A stretch of DNA of 64,000 nt from Chromobacterium aquaticum. GTDB lineage: Bacteria > Pseudomonadota > Gammaproteobacteria > Burkholderiales > Chromobacteriaceae. The stretch lies in assembly GCF_021129195.1 (NCBI RefSeq), contig NZ_JAJOHW010000013.1:40854-104853 (forward strand). Direction: 5' to 3'. Below, piece by piece: positions 1 to 10,495 of this stretch (positions within the stretch are counted from its first letter, which is position 1; each line of letters begins with the position of its first letter). A program made the translations under genes and the position numbers. The notes beneath the pieces were generated by a model. The model was not told the DNA's origin. It was given only the letters and a program-made list of their open reading frames with translations, and ran no database searches.

Positions 1-1
1 G

Positions 2-748
<747 letters not shown>

Positions 749-780
749 GGCCCCGGTTCAAGCTCCGCCGCTGGAAAGAC

Positions 781-807
781 AACGGCGCCCCTTATGGGCG
801 CCGTTTT
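781..807. terminator. Bidirectional hairpin terminator
   Basis: Ten-base stem AACGGCGCCC / GGGCGCCGTT with loop CTTAT and a T-run on the plus side. It lies between the convergent ends of serS and the GGDEF/EAL gene. Confidence 0.8.
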
Positions 808-3303
808 TCATGCCCGCGCCGCCAGCAGCGCTTCGAACTCGGCTCGCGGCAGCGGCTTGCTGAACAGATAACCCTGGCCCAGCCGGCAGCCCTGCCGCAG
901 CAAGAACGCCCGCTGCGATTCCAACTCCACCCCCTCGGCCACCAGTTCCAGCCCCAGACTGCGGCCTATGGAAATGATGGCGCTGGTGATGGCGGCGTCG
1001 TCCCCGTCCTGGTGCAGGTCCATGATGAAGGAGCGGTCTATCTTCAAACCCCTGACCGGCAGCCGCTTCAGATAGGACAGCGAGGAATAGCCGGTGCCGA
1101 AATCGTCGATGGACAGATAAACGCCCAGCTCGCGCAAGCGCTGCAGCGCCTCCACCATGCCGCAGTCCTCGTCCATCGCAACGCTTTCGGTGATCTCCAG
1201 CTCCAGTTCGCCGCTATCCAGCCCATGCTGCAACAAGGTGCGCGCCACCGTGGCGGCGAAACCGCCGTACTTGAGCTGGCGCCCCGACACATTGACCGCG
1301 ATGCGGCCGGGCTCCAGTCCCATCGCGCGCCATTGCGCCCAATCGCGGCAGGCGGTATCCAACACCCACTCGCCTATCGGCACCATCAACGAACTATCCT
1401 CGGCGATGGGAATGAATTTTCCCGGCACCATCAGCCCCAACTCCGGATGACGCCAACGCAGCAAGGCCTCGGCGCCGACGATGCGCCGCGTGGCCAGCTC
1501 CACCTTGGGCTGATACCACACCTCCAGTTCCTCCTGGGCCAAGGCGCGGTGCAGGCTGTACTCCAGCTTCAGCCTCTCCATCGCCCGCGCGTTCATGTCA
1601 GCGGTGTAGAACTGGAAATTGTTCTTGCCGCGCTCCTTGGCCTGGTACATCGCCGAATCCGAGTTGACCAGCAGCGCGTCCGCGCTGACGCCGTCTTCCG
1701 GGTACATGCTGATGCCTATGCTGGCCGAGATGAACAACTCGTGACCGGTCAGGCCGGACTGCTCGGTCACGCCGTCCAATAATTGCTGCGCCAGCGCCGC
1801 CACCTGGGTGACGCGCTCCACCACCGGCAGCAGCAGGATGAATTCGTCGCCGGACAACCGAGCCACGGTGGAATGCTGCGGCGCGTATCTCAGCAGCACC
1901 GAGGCGATGCGCACCAGCAATTCGTCGCCGGCATGATGCCCCAGGGTATCGTTGACCAGCTTGAAACGGTCCAGATCGACGAATAGCAGCGCGAATTGCG
2001 AACGCGCCGGCTGCGCGCGCTCTATCGCCTCCTGCAAACGCTCCAGGAACAGCGTCCGGTTGGGCAAACCGGTCAAGGCGTCGTGATTGGCCAGGAAATG
2101 CAGCCTCTCCTCGGACTGCTTGCGCTGGGTGATGTCGGAAAACACCGCCACATAGTGCAGGCAGGCGCCATCGGCATCGCGGATCGCGGTGATGCTCAAA
2201 TGCTCGGTGTACAGCAAGCCGCCCTTGCGGCGGTTGACCACCTCGCCCTGCCACAGCCCGTTCTCCTTCAGGCTCTGCCACAGCTGGCGGTAAAAATCAG
2301 GCGACTGCTTGCCGGACTTGAGCAAGGCCGGCGTCTTGCCCAAGGCCTCCTCGCTGCCATAGCCGGTGATGCGGCTGAACGCCGGATTCACCATCTGGAT
2401 CACACCGTTGCCATCGGTGATCAGAATGCCCTCCAGCGTCGATTCGAATACCTTGTCCGCCAGCAGCAGGCTGTGGCGCGAGCGCAGCAGCGCGTCGTCG
2501 CGCTCGCGCAGCGCAGAATGCAGCTCATGCAGGAATTCCTGCTCCACCATCTGGATGATGTCGCAAAAACCCAGCAGCTGCAGCAGGCCGCCATCGGCGT
2601 CGTAAACCGCCAAATGGCGGATCTTGTGTTGCAGGATCAACTGTCGCGCTTGCAGCAGGCTGCTGCCGTCGCGCACGCCCAGCAGCGGCCAGGAGCAGGC
2701 TTCGGCCAGCGTCGCCGGCGCCCGCCCCTCCGCCAGCAGCCGCAGCAGGTCGCGCAGGGTCAGGATGCCGTAATCGCCGTTGTCGAAGCGCACCGCCAAG
2801 GCGGTGGCGCCCTGGCGCCGCATCATGGCCAGCGCCTGTTCCGGCGCCGCCTGCGCGCCCAGCAGACACAAGGGCGCCGCGCGGTCCGCCACCACCCGCC
2901 GCACACTGAGAAACGCTTCACTGCCCTGGCTCAGCACGATATCGGTCAGCGACACCACGCCGCAGATCTGGCCTGCCTGCTCCACCAGCGCATGGCGGAG
3001 GTCGCGGTTGCGGAACAAGGCCACCGCTTCGCTCACCGGCAAATCATGCGGCAGCACCACCAAGGGCGCGTTCATCGCCTCGCCCACCGGTCGCGCGCCG
3101 GCCGCGCCGTCCAGCCGGTCCAGCGCCAGCGCGTCGGCCTCGGTCCAGATGCCCAGCGGCCGTCCCGCCTCGTCCTGCACCACGATGGAGCCGCAGCCCG
3201 CCAATACCATGCGTCGCGCCGCCTCTGCCAGCGGCGTATCCGCCGCGCACGCCAGTATGTCCGGGGTAGATATCTCTTTTATGCACTGTTTCAAGTAATT
3301 CAT
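808..3303 (-). CDS. CBS-PAS-GGDEF-EAL cyclic-di-GMP signalling protein
   Basis: Predicted to make or break cyclic di-GMP in response to a small ligand. Domain order by eye: two CBS pairs (about residues 10-125 and 145-250), a PAS domain (about 275-395, joined by the TQRKQSEERLHFLANHDALTGLPN linker), GGDEF (about 400-565) and EAL (about 575-830). The GGDEF signature reads SGDEF, a common variant in tandem proteins. The EAL half keeps AEALLRW, NVSGRQL, ELEITES, DDFGTGYSSLSYLKR and AEGVE, so phosphodiesterase activity is likely. There are no membrane segments. The start is the ATG at 3303; a TTG two codons upstream is also in frame. Gene stands alone, convergent with serS. Confidence 0.9.
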   Translation of the reverse strand: MNYLKQCIKEISTPDILACAADTPLAEAARRMVLAGCGSIVVQDEAGRPLGIWTEADALALDRLDGAAGARPVGEAMNAPLVVLPHDLPVSEAVALFRNRDLRHALVEQAGQICGVVSLTDIVLSQGSEAFLSVRRVVADRAAPLCLLGAQAAPEQALAMMRRQGATALAVRFDNGDYGILTLRDLLRLLAEGRAPATLAEACSWPLLGVRDGSSLLQARQLILQHKIRHLAVYDADGGLLQLLGFCDIIQMVEQEFLHELHSALRERDDALLRSRHSLLLADKVFESTLEGILITDGNGVIQMVNPAFSRITGYGSEEALGKTPALLKSGKQSPDFYRQLWQSLKENGLWQGEVVNRRKGGLLYTEHLSITAIRDADGACLHYVAVFSDITQRKQSEERLHFLANHDALTGLPNRTLFLERLQEAIERAQPARSQFALLFVDLDRFKLVNDTLGHHAGDELLVRIASVLLRYAPQHSTVARLSGDEFILLLPVVERVTQVAALAQQLLDGVTEQSGLTGHELFISASIGISMYPEDGVSADALLVNSDSAMYQAKERGKNNFQFYTADMNARAMERLKLEYSLHRALAQEELEVWYQPKVELATRRIVGAEALLRWRHPELGLMVPGKFIPIAEDSSLMVPIGEWVLDTACRDWAQWRAMGLEPGRIAVNVSGRQLKYGGFAATVARTLLQHGLDSGELELEITESVAMDEDCGMVEALQRLRELGVYLSIDDFGTGYSSLSYLKRLPVRGLKIDRSFIMDLHQDGDDAAITSAIISIGRSLGLELVAEGVELESQRAFLLRQGCRLGQGYLFSKPLPRAEFEALLAARA

Positions 3304-3684
3304 TAACAATCCAACCCGGGCTCATCACGGAAAAATTCCAAATGGCATTATAACGACGCCAACCACTCTGATGTAATCGGATTGCAACAGCAGCGCGCCG
3401 GCGCGCCTCGCCGCCGATGCCTTGTCTTCTGCGCACCAGACAAGAATCCTTTTTACATACAGTAAATCGTCAAATACTCATATACATGATCTAGGACAAA
3501 GCCTTGGGACGGTTTCTACTGCTAGGCTGTCAACAGGATCGGTGAGATCACCCTTGCCATAGCAATGACATAGGAATAGCGTGGCGCGTCATCCTCCTGG
3601 CGGTAGCGCCACGGCGAGGCGCGCAAGCTGTCCAACCACCCGCACGGCGGCATCGCGACGCCGGCACACAGCGACACAAACACC
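3304..3684. other. Divergent intergenic region before hypF
   Basis: About 380 bases between the c-di-GMP gene and hypF. It is less GC-rich than its surroundings near 3430-3500. It holds an imperfect FNR-like dyad (annotated separately) and a small hairpin TGGCG-GTAG-CGCCA at 3598-3611. No credible ORF or RNA gene seen. Confidence 0.5.
3486..3499. promoter_or_regulatory. Possible degenerate FNR/ANR-type site upstream of hypF
   Basis: ATGATCTAGGACAA, read on the other strand TTGTCCTAGATCAT, keeps seven of the ten defined positions of TTGAT-N4-ATCAA. A weak -10 (TAGGCT, 3523-3528) is placed as expected for a site centred near -42. Anaerobic control would fit a hydrogenase maturation gene, but the match is imperfect. 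Confidence 0.25.
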
Positions 3685-5976
3685 ATGAACCCACAACGCA
3701 TCCACCTATCGGTTCAGGGCCGGGTCCAGGGCGTCGGTTTCCGTCCCTTCATCTGGCGCACCGCCAGCGAGCATGGCCTGACCGGCTTCGTCCGCAATAC
3801 CGGCGAAGGCGTCACGCTGGAACTACAGGGCCAGCCGCAAGCGCTGGACGCCTTCCGGCAAGCGCTGAAAACCCGGCTGCCGCCGCTGGCTCACATCGAC
3901 GCGGTGCAAGAGTGCGAGTTGCCGGTGCTCGCGGATGAGCAACGCTTCCAGATCGAGGAAAGCAGCGGCGAAGTCACCCATGCCCGGCTGCCGGCGGATG
4001 TGGCCACCTGCCCGCAATGCGTGGAAGAGCTGTTCACTCCCGGCGACCGCCGCTACCGCTTCCCCTTCATCAACTGCACCGACTGCGGGCCGCGCTACAC
4101 CGTCACCCACCGCCTGCCCTATGACCGCGCCAACACCAGCATGCTGGCCTTTCCCTTGTGTCCGGTGTGTCGTCAGGAATACCAGGACCCGAGCAGCCGC
4201 CGCTTTCACGCCGAGCCCACCGCCTGCCCGGTATGCGGGCCCAAGCTGCAGCTGACCGACCGCTTCGGCCAGAGCCTGAACGGCGACCCGGTGATAGGCG
4301 CGGTGCAAATCCTCAATATGGGCCGCAGCATCGCGATGAAAGGACTGGGCGGCTTCCACCTGGTCTGCGACGCCGCCAACCCCTCCGCGGTGGCGCGGCT
4401 GCGCCATCTCAAGCATCGCCCCGGCAAACCGCTGGCCATCATGGCCTTGAACGTGGAATCCATCCGCGCGCTCTGCCATGTCAGCGACGAGGAGGCCGCC
4501 TGGCTGCAGCGACCGGAGCGTCCCATCGTATTGTTGAACAAAAAGCCGGAAGCCGACCAATTGCTGCCCGATGTCGCGCCCGGTCTGTCCGCGCTGGGCG
4601 TGATGCTGCCCTATACCCCGCTGCAATGGCTGCTGTTCCATGAAGCGCTGGGCCGCCCGGCCGGCACCGCCTGGCTGCGCCAGCCCTGCGCGCGGCTGTG
4701 GGTGATGAGCAGCGCCAACCTGTCCGGCGAGCCCATCGTCACCGGCAACCAGGAGGCGCGCGAGCGGCTGAACCAGGTGGCCGACGTCTTCCTGCTGCAC
4801 AACCGCGCCATCGTCACCCGCTGCGACGACAGCGTGGTATCGCTGCAGCGCAGGCGGCCGCTGCTGTTCCGCCGCGCGCGCGGCTTCGTGCCGGACCCGG
4901 TGCCGCTGGCGCTGGACGGCCCGCCGGTGCTGGCGCTGGGCGCCTATATGAAGGCCACCGCCACCGTGCTGCGCGGCAAGGACGCCTTCGTGTCGCAATA
5001 CATAGGCGCGCTCAACCACCCGCTGACCTGCGAAGCCTTGCAACAGGCGTCCGACCACCTGCTCGACCTCACCGGCGTCACCCCGCAGGCAGTGGCCTGC
5101 GACCTGGAAACCGGCACCTATTCCAGCCTGCTGGCCGAACATCTATCCAAGCAATGGAGCGTGCCGCTGATCCGGGTGCAACACCATCACGCCCACCTGG
5201 GCGCGGTGCTGGCCGAGCACGGCGTGGCCGAGCCGGCACTGGGCCTGGCGCTGGACGGTTATGGCCTGGGTCACAACAACGGCGCCTGGGGCGGCGAAAT
5301 GATGCTGGTGGACGGCGACGCCTGCCAGCGCATCGGCCACATCACCCCGCTGCCGCTGCCGGGCCAGGGCCGCAGCCGGCTGCAGCCATGGAAGCTGGCC
5401 ATCGCGCTGTGGCAAACCCTGGACCTGGGGCCGCTGCCGCCGCATCTGGCGGAGCAGGCTGGCGCGGCCATGCTGGAAAAACAGATCGCCATGCGCCGCG
5501 ACTGCCAGGACAGCACCAGCCTGGGCCGCTGGTTCGGCGCCATCGCCGGCCTCACCCGCCAATGCGGGGTGGAAACGTTTGAAAGCGAAGCCGCGCAACG
5601 GCTGGAAGCGCTGGCGGAAATCATGGACCCGCTGGCCAACGGCTGGGCCACCCAGGCCAATCTGCTGGATTTGACGCCGCTGGCGCGCCACCTGTGCCTG
5701 CTGGACGACGACCACGTTATCGCCGGCCTGTGGCACGCCACGCTGGCGGCGGCGCTGGCGGATTGGGCGACCAAGGCCGCGCGCACCACCGGCACTCGTA
5801 TCGTGGCGCTGGCCGGCGGCTGCTGCGGCAACCGCCAATTGATGGCACAGCTGCTGCCGCGTCTGGAACAGGCCGGCTTGCGTCCGCTGACCGCGGAACA
5901 GCTGCCGCCCAATGACGGCGGCCTCAGCCTGGGGCAGGCCTGGGTAGCGCGCCAGCGCCTGCTGCGCGACGCCTGA
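3685..5976 (+). CDS. hypF: Carbamoyltransferase HypF, hydrogenase maturation
   Basis: Makes the carbamoyl group that becomes the cyanide ligand of [NiFe]-hydrogenase, passing it to HypE. All family domains are in order: acylphosphatase (about 5-90, with QGRVQGVGFRPFIWR), two zinc fingers built from CPQC 109-112, CTDC 131-134, CPVC 159-162 and CPVC 181-184, a YrdC domain (about 200-390, KGLGGFHLVCDA), and a Kae1-like domain with the QHHHAH metal motif near 500 and AGGCCGNRQL near the end. At 763 residues it is full length. No hypA-E or hydrogenase structural gene lies in the window, so it is a detached member of its pathway. Confidence 0.96.
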   Translation: MNPQRIHLSVQGRVQGVGFRPFIWRTASEHGLTGFVRNTGEGVTLELQGQPQALDAFRQALKTRLPPLAHIDAVQECELPVLADEQRFQIEESSGEVTHARLPADVATCPQCVEELFTPGDRRYRFPFINCTDCGPRYTVTHRLPYDRANTSMLAFPLCPVCRQEYQDPSSRRFHAEPTACPVCGPKLQLTDRFGQSLNGDPVIGAVQILNMGRSIAMKGLGGFHLVCDAANPSAVARLRHLKHRPGKPLAIMALNVESIRALCHVSDEEAAWLQRPERPIVLLNKKPEADQLLPDVAPGLSALGVMLPYTPLQWLLFHEALGRPAGTAWLRQPCARLWVMSSANLSGEPIVTGNQEARERLNQVADVFLLHNRAIVTRCDDSVVSLQRRRPLLFRRARGFVPDPVPLALDGPPVLALGAYMKATATVLRGKDAFVSQYIGALNHPLTCEALQQASDHLLDLTGVTPQAVACDLETGTYSSLLAEHLSKQWSVPLIRVQHHHAHLGAVLAEHGVAEPALGLALDGYGLGHNNGAWGGEMMLVDGDACQRIGHITPLPLPGQGRSRLQPWKLAIALWQTLDLGPLPPHLAEQAGAAMLEKQIAMRRDCQDSTSLGRWFGAIAGLTRQCGVETFESEAAQRLEALAEIMDPLANGWATQANLLDLTPLARHLCLLDDDHVIAGLWHATLAAALADWATKAARTTGTRIVALAGGCCGNRQLMAQLLPRLEQAGLRPLTAEQLPPNDGGLSLGQAWVARQRLLRDA

Positions 5977-5980
5977 AATG

Positions 5981-6016
5981 AAAACGGCGCGACGCCCGCA
6001 GGCGACGCGCCGTTTT
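5981..6016. terminator. Bidirectional terminator between hypF and rimO
   Basis: Perfect 11-base stem AAAACGGCGCG (5981-5991) / CGCGCCGTTTT (6006-6016); T-rich arms serve both convergent genes. Confidence 0.85.
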
Positions 6017-6035
6017 CGCCACCGGAATCCCTAGA

Positions 6036-7361
6036 TCAGGACGGCTGGCGCTCGCCCCACAGATCGTGCTCGCTGCAGTCGACGATCTTCACCGAATAGA
6101 ATTCGCCGGCACGCATGTCGGCGGCGTCCTCGACGAACACCATGCCGTCGATCTCCGGCGCGTCCGCGTAGCTGCGGCAAATCGCCGTGCCTTCGTCGTC
6201 GATCTCGTCCACCAGCACTTGCATGGTCTGGCCGACGCGGCGCTCCAGGCGACGGGCGCTGATCTCTTCCTGCACCGCCATGAAACGCTCCTTGCGCGCT
6301 TCCTTCACCTCTTCCGGCACCGGATTCGGCAAGTCGTTGGCGGTGGCGCCCTCCACCGGCGAATAGGTGAAACAGCCGACGCGATCCAGCTCCGCCTCGC
6401 GGATGAAGCTCAGCAGTTCTTCGAAGTCTTCCTCGGTTTCGCCGGGGAAACCGACGATGAAGGTGGAACGGATCACCAGTTCCGGACAGATCTCGCGCCA
6501 TTTCTTGATGCGCGCCAGCACATTGTCGCTATTGGCCGGACGCTTCATCAGCTTCAGCACCTTCTGGCTGGCGTGCTGGAACGGAATGTCCAGATAAGGC
6601 AGGATCTTGCCGTCGCGCATCAGCGGAATCACTTCGTCCACATGCGGATACGGGTAGACGTAATGCAGGCGCACCCAGATGCCGTGACGCCCCAGTTCCT
6701 CGCACAGCTCGGTCATGCGGGTCTTCACCGGGCGGCCGTTGTGGAAGCCCAGCTTGTACTTGGTGTCCACGCCGTAAGCCGAGGTGTCCTGAGAAATCAC
6801 CAGGATTTCCTTGACCCCGGCCTTGGCCAGGCTCTCCGCCTCGCGCAGCACGTCGTGAATCGGCCGGCTTTCCAGATCGCCGCGCATGGACGGGATGATG
6901 CAGAAGGTGCAGCGATGGTTGCAGCCCTCGGAAATCTTCAGATACGCGTAATGCTTGGGCGTCAGCCGCACGCCGATATCCGGCACCAGGTCGACGAAGG
7001 GATCGTGCGGCTTGGGCAGGTGGGCATGCACCGCGCTCATCACCTCGTCGGTGGCGTGCGGGCCGGTCACGGCCAAGACCGACGGATGCGCGTCGCGCAC
7101 CACATCGCCCTTGGCCCCCAGACAGCCGGTGACGATCACTTTGCCGTTCTCGTTCAAGGCTTCGCCGATCGCGTCCAGCGATTCGGCCACGGCGGAATCA
7201 ATGAAGCCGCAGGTGTTGACCACCACCAGGTCGGCGCCGGCGTAGCTGCCGGAAATATCGTAGCCTTCGGCGCGAAGGCGGGTCAGGATCTGCTCCGAGT
7301 CGCTGGAGGCTTTGGGACAGCCCAGCGACACGAAGCCGATACTTGGAATCTTGTCTGCCAT
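6036..7361 (-). CDS. rimO: Ribosomal protein S12 methylthiotransferase RimO
   Basis: Radical-SAM enzyme that adds a methylthio group to the conserved aspartate of ribosomal protein S12, using two 4Fe-4S clusters. An N-terminal UPF0004 domain with [18 protein letters not shown] and TGCLGAK supplies three cluster cysteines. The radical-SAM motif CNHRCTFC follows near residue 146, then the RimO-typical [11 protein letters not shown], and a C-terminal TRAM domain. The start at 7361 gives 441 residues, the normal family length; an in-frame upstream extension lacks family similarity and was not used. Convergent with hypF. Confidence 0.96.
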   Translation of the reverse strand: MADKIPSIGFVSLGCPKASSDSEQILTRLRAEGYDISGSYAGADLVVVNTCGFIDSAVAESLDAIGEALNENGKVIVTGCLGAKGDVVRDAHPSVLAVTGPHATDEVMSAVHAHLPKPHDPFVDLVPDIGVRLTPKHYAYLKISEGCNHRCTFCIIPSMRGDLESRPIHDVLREAESLAKAGVKEILVISQDTSAYGVDTKYKLGFHNGRPVKTRMTELCEELGRHGIWVRLHYVYPYPHVDEVIPLMRDGKILPYLDIPFQHASQKVLKLMKRPANSDNVLARIKKWREICPELVIRSTFIVGFPGETEEDFEELLSFIREAELDRVGCFTYSPVEGATANDLPNPVPEEVKEARKERFMAVQEEISARRLERRVGQTMQVLVDEIDDEGTAICRSYADAPEIDGMVFVEDAADMRAGEFYSVKIVDCSEHDLWGERQPS

Positions 7362-7556
7362 GATGATGGCCTTGCTGAAGAAAAACGCGAGAGTATACAA
7401 CGATTTGACAGGCGATGCGCAGCGTTGCGAGGGGTTTGGGCCATGGGCTCGCCGATTCGTTTTCACAGGCTCCCGCGGCGGGCTGGATGCGGATCAGCGC
7501 CGCTCCTCTTTCAGACCTCACTTGATAGTAAAATCCGACGCCTCCATATAGGCCTG

Positions 7557-7701
7557 AGAACCTGTTCAAAGTCCCGCGAGCTAGAGCGAAACCAGGCGAA
7601 AACAACTGAGAAAGCGGAATCTACTCGTGGTGCATGGACATTTCGAAGGTGTACTCACCGTGTCGCGCTCCACTACGCGCGGCAGACTTAGAACAGGCTC
7701 T
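7557..7701 (-). repeat. Dispersed inverted-end intergenic repeat, copy A
   Basis: 145 bp between rimO and yqhA. Ends are inverted: AGAACCTGTTC on the left, GAACAGGCTCT on the right. The reverse strand matches copy B in patches: TTCGAAATG, then CCGCTTTCTCA, TTTTCGCCT, and a CTCGC..GAACAGGTTCT tail. No ORF. Probably a non-autonomous MITE-like or regulatory repeat; the type is inferred. Confidence 0.75.
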
Positions 7702-7730
7702 GAGCCGTCAACCCCTCACACAATACCGAT

Positions 7731-8258
7731 ATGAAAACTCTTGTCTCACGCATGGAATCCCTGATCTTCGCCAGCCGCTGGCTGCAAGCGCCCTTATATC
7801 TGGGCCTGATCGTCGCCCAAGGCGTCTATGTCTATAAATTCCTGGTGGAGCTGATCCATCTGGTCGCCGACGCCTCCAGCATGACGGAAACCCAGATCAT
7901 GCTGATCGTGCTGGGCCTGATCGACGTGGTGATGATCGCCAATCTGCTGATCATGGTGGTGGTGGGCGGCTACGAGACCTTCGTCTCCAAGATCGACAGT
8001 CTGAACAGCCACGAGGACCGGCCGGAATGGTTGTCCCATGTGAACGCCGGCGTACTGAAGACCAAGCTGTCGCTGGCGCTGATCAGCATTTCCTCCATCC
8101 ATCTGCTGAAAACCTTCATCAGCGCGTCCAATCTGGGCAGCCCCGGCAATCCGCTCACCGAACAGGGCGTGATGTGGCAGGTGGTGATCCATTGCACCTT
8201 CCTGCTGTCCGCGCTGGTGATGGCCTGGACCGACAAGCTGATGCAAAGCAAGCACTGA
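7731..8258 (+). CDS. yqhA: YqhA/UPF0114 family inner-membrane protein
   Basis: Small membrane protein of unknown function; 175 residues is the family size. Three or four hydrophobic segments are visible (about 15-38, 52-78, 108-128, 143-165). The conserved [13 protein letters not shown] segment after the second helix and [15 protein letters not shown] identify the UPF0114 family. It stands alone, starting 29 bases after repeat copy A, which may carry its promoter or leader. Function cannot be inferred from context. Confidence 0.88.
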   Translation: MKTLVSRMESLIFASRWLQAPLYLGLIVAQGVYVYKFLVELIHLVADASSMTETQIMLIVLGLIDVVMIANLLIMVVVGGYETFVSKIDSLNSHEDRPEWLSHVNAGVLKTKLSLALISISSIHLLKTFISASNLGSPGNPLTEQGVMWQVVIHCTFLLSALVMAWTDKLMQSKH

Positions 8259-8271
8259 GCGGCGGCCCGGC

Positions 8272-9573
8272 TCAGCGCATGCGCTCGGCGCAGTAGAAAG
8301 CGCCGGGCACCGGGCAGCCGGCCTCTTCCCGCAACATCATGTCCCGCCTTTCCTCCAGCCGCAGCCCATAGTCCGCCAAGCAGGCCTCCACCCAGTCCGA
8401 ATCGTGCAGATAGCGTCCGCAGGGCTGCAGCCGATGACCATCAGGCAAGGGCTGCAGCGCGCGCTCGATGCTGAACAGCAGCAGGCCGCCCGGCTTGAGC
8501 GCGCGCGCCATCCTATCCAGAGCAAGGCGCAGATCGCCAAAATAGCTGAGCGTGTCCAGGCAGCAGATCAGATCACAGGGCGGCGGGGCCGCCATCAGGA
8601 ATTCGATGATGTCGCCTTGGGTCAAGGCGTCGTACACGCCTTTGTCCGCGGCGCGCGCCAGCATCTCGCCGCTGAGATCCACCCCGTGCAAGCGCTGCGC
8701 GTACGGTCGCAACGCCGCGCCGGCCAGGCCGGTGCCGCAGCCCAGGTCTAACACCTCCAGCGCGGATGCCGGCAGCGCCAGCCGCCGCAGGCATTGCGCC
8801 AGCCATTGCGGCCCCTGGTAGCGCAAGCCGGCCAGGCTGGCGTCGAAGGTCGCGGCATTGGCATCGAAAGTCTGTTGGATGAAGGCTGGGCTGCACTGCG
8901 GCGGAGGCGGCGCGCCACCGCAGGCGGCCAGCAGATGCAAGGCCACCGCATCATCCGGCGCCTGCGCCAGCCAGCCATGCAACAGCGCCAACGCGGCGTC
9001 GTGCTGGCCCAGTTCGCAATAGGCCTCGATGCGCGCGATCGGTCCATGCGCGGCGGGCTGGGCCACGATGCCCGCAGCATTGTGCCGCCGCGCCTCGGCA
9101 TGGCGCTCCTGGCGCAGGCACAGTCCGGCCAGCAGAAAATGGGCATCGGCGCAGCCGGCATCCAGCGCCAGCGCCTGCCGGCAGCAATGCTCCGCCGCCG
9201 CGAGGTCTCCATCCTGCTCGCTGGAAGCGGCAAGATTGGTCCAATACATCAACTGGCCGGCATCCAGCGCCACCGCGGCGGCAAAAGCCTGCCGCGCCCG
9301 GCCGGCGCGGCCCTGGCGCGCCAGCGCCATGCCCAGGTTGAAATGCCAGTCCGCATGCCCCGCCTCGGCGGCGATCGCCGCCTGCAGCCAGGTTTCAGCC
9401 TCCTCCGGCCGCTGCGTCTGCAATAACAGAAAGGCCAGCAAGGCCTGAGCCAGGGCGCAATCCGGCCAATCCCGCAGGCAGGCACGGTAGCGGCGTTCCG
9501 CTTCGGCCCAGTCGCCGTCAAGATGGCAGCGCTGCGCTTGTCGCAGGCTGAGGCTCAGTTCCGTGGCGGACAT
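8272..9573 (-). CDS. TPR-repeat SAM-dependent methyltransferase
   Basis: N-terminal half (about 10-210) is a run of tetratricopeptide repeats (alternating W/L/G/Y/A/F/A pattern, e.g. HADWHFNLGMALARQGRAGRARQAF). The C-terminal half is a class I methyltransferase: EVLDLGCGTGLAGAALRPYA (motif I), GVDLSGEML, GDIIEFL and a motif IV-like CDLICCLDTLSYFGD, followed by ALKPGGLLLFSIE. The substrate is unknown; such TPR fusions often modify proteins or lipids. Start chosen at 9573 (MSATELSL); the frame stays open upstream to 9693 with low-complexity Arg-rich sequence, which I consider noncoding. No good ribosome site is seen for either start. Confidence 0.82.
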   Translation of the reverse strand: MSATELSLSLRQAQRCHLDGDWAEAERRYRACLRDWPDCALAQALLAFLLLQTQRPEEAETWLQAAIAAEAGHADWHFNLGMALARQGRAGRARQAFAAAVALDAGQLMYWTNLAASSEQDGDLAAAEHCCRQALALDAGCADAHFLLAGLCLRQERHAEARRHNAAGIVAQPAAHGPIARIEAYCELGQHDAALALLHGWLAQAPDDAVALHLLAACGGAPPPPQCSPAFIQQTFDANAATFDASLAGLRYQGPQWLAQCLRRLALPASALEVLDLGCGTGLAGAALRPYAQRLHGVDLSGEMLARAADKGVYDALTQGDIIEFLMAAPPPCDLICCLDTLSYFGDLRLALDRMARALKPGGLLLFSIERALQPLPDGHRLQPCGRYLHDSDWVEACLADYGLRLEERRDMMLREEAGCPVPGAFYCAERMR

Positions 9574-9732
9574 GGGAAAACAGGAAAGAAAAAAGATAGG
9601 ATGGCGCCCGCAAAGGGCATCACGGCGTCGCGAACGGCGGCGCCGGGAATCAAACCGAGCAGAATCGGCATGGCGGGCTCCCGGACGGCGCATGGACGCG
9701 GAGCAAGCGCCGCGTCCGCTGGCCGCAGGCGT

Positions 9733-10299
9733 TTACGACTTGTCCTTGTCGTCTTCGCCGCCCGGCTTGTAGCCGGGGAAACCGAAACCACCGAACAGCT
9801 GCTTGGTCTGTTCCTGCATCCGGTTCTGCATGTCCAGGAACATGCTGGTGCTCTGCTCCATGTAGTTGGCCATCATGTTCTGCACCGCCGGACCTTGGAA
9901 CTTCATGAACTCGCCCCATAGATTGGAGTTCAACATGGCGTTGTCGCCGTAGATCGCGCGGGTCTGCTCCTGCATTTTCTGTTGCAGTTGGGCAAACAGT
10001 TGCAGATTGTTCTCCAGAAACGGTCCCATCATGCCCTGCATGGCCTGGCCGTAGGAGCGGATGAACTGAGTCAGCACTTCATAGCTGAACATCGGCATCC
10101 CACCGTTCTCTTCCTCCAGAATGATTTGCAGCAACACGCTGCGGGTGATGTCCTCCTGGCTCTTGGCGTCCACCACCTGGATATCAACATTATCCAGTAC
10201 CAGTTGCTTCACATCCCCCAAGGTGATGTAGGAACTGGTGGCGGTATCGTACAGCCGGCGGTTCGGGTATTTTTTGATGACCCGCTTCTCAACACTCAT
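9733..10299 (-). CDS. phaR: Polyhydroxyalkanoate synthesis repressor PhaR
   Basis: DNA- and PHA-binding regulator that represses phasin genes until granules form. The N-terminal PHB-accumulation regulatory domain is intact: VIKKYPNRRLYDTATSSYITL, then DVKQLVLDN and SQEDITRSVLLQII. A Gln/Met-rich C-terminus (QQKMQEQTR, MQNRMQEQTKQLFGGFGFPG) follows. 188 residues, normal. It is divergent from a phasin gene across about 195 bases that carry TGC-rich dyads, fitting control of both genes by PhaR. Confidence 0.95.
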   Translation of the reverse strand: MSVEKRVIKKYPNRRLYDTATSSYITLGDVKQLVLDNVDIQVVDAKSQEDITRSVLLQIILEEENGGMPMFSYEVLTQFIRSYGQAMQGMMGPFLENNLQLFAQLQQKMQEQTRAIYGDNAMLNSNLWGEFMKFQGPAVQNMMANYMEQSTSMFLDMQNRMQEQTKQLFGGFGFPGYKPGGEDDKDKS

Positions 10300-10396
10300 G
10301 TAACGCTCCCGGTTTATTTTGTTACGGTGCCGTGTGCCCGCAATTTATCATAAATACAACACGCTAGAGTAAATCTTCAGTCAATGCTCCCAATTT

Positions 10397-10439
10397 TGCT
10401 GCATTGCATGATACATTTAGTCGTCATTGTGCAGTGCAA
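10397..10439. promoter_or_regulatory. Candidate PhaR operator (TGC-rich dyads)
   Basis: Two TGC/GCA-rich elements, TGCTGCATTGCA (10397-10408) and TTGTGCAGTGCAA (10427-10439), sit between phaR and phaP. Known PhaR targets in front of phasin genes are of this kind. Assignment is from position and composition only. Confidence 0.45.
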
Positions 10440-10495
10440 AATTTTTGATTAAGACTATCTCCTTAAGGTCTCACCCCACAGCGGAGGAATACCCC

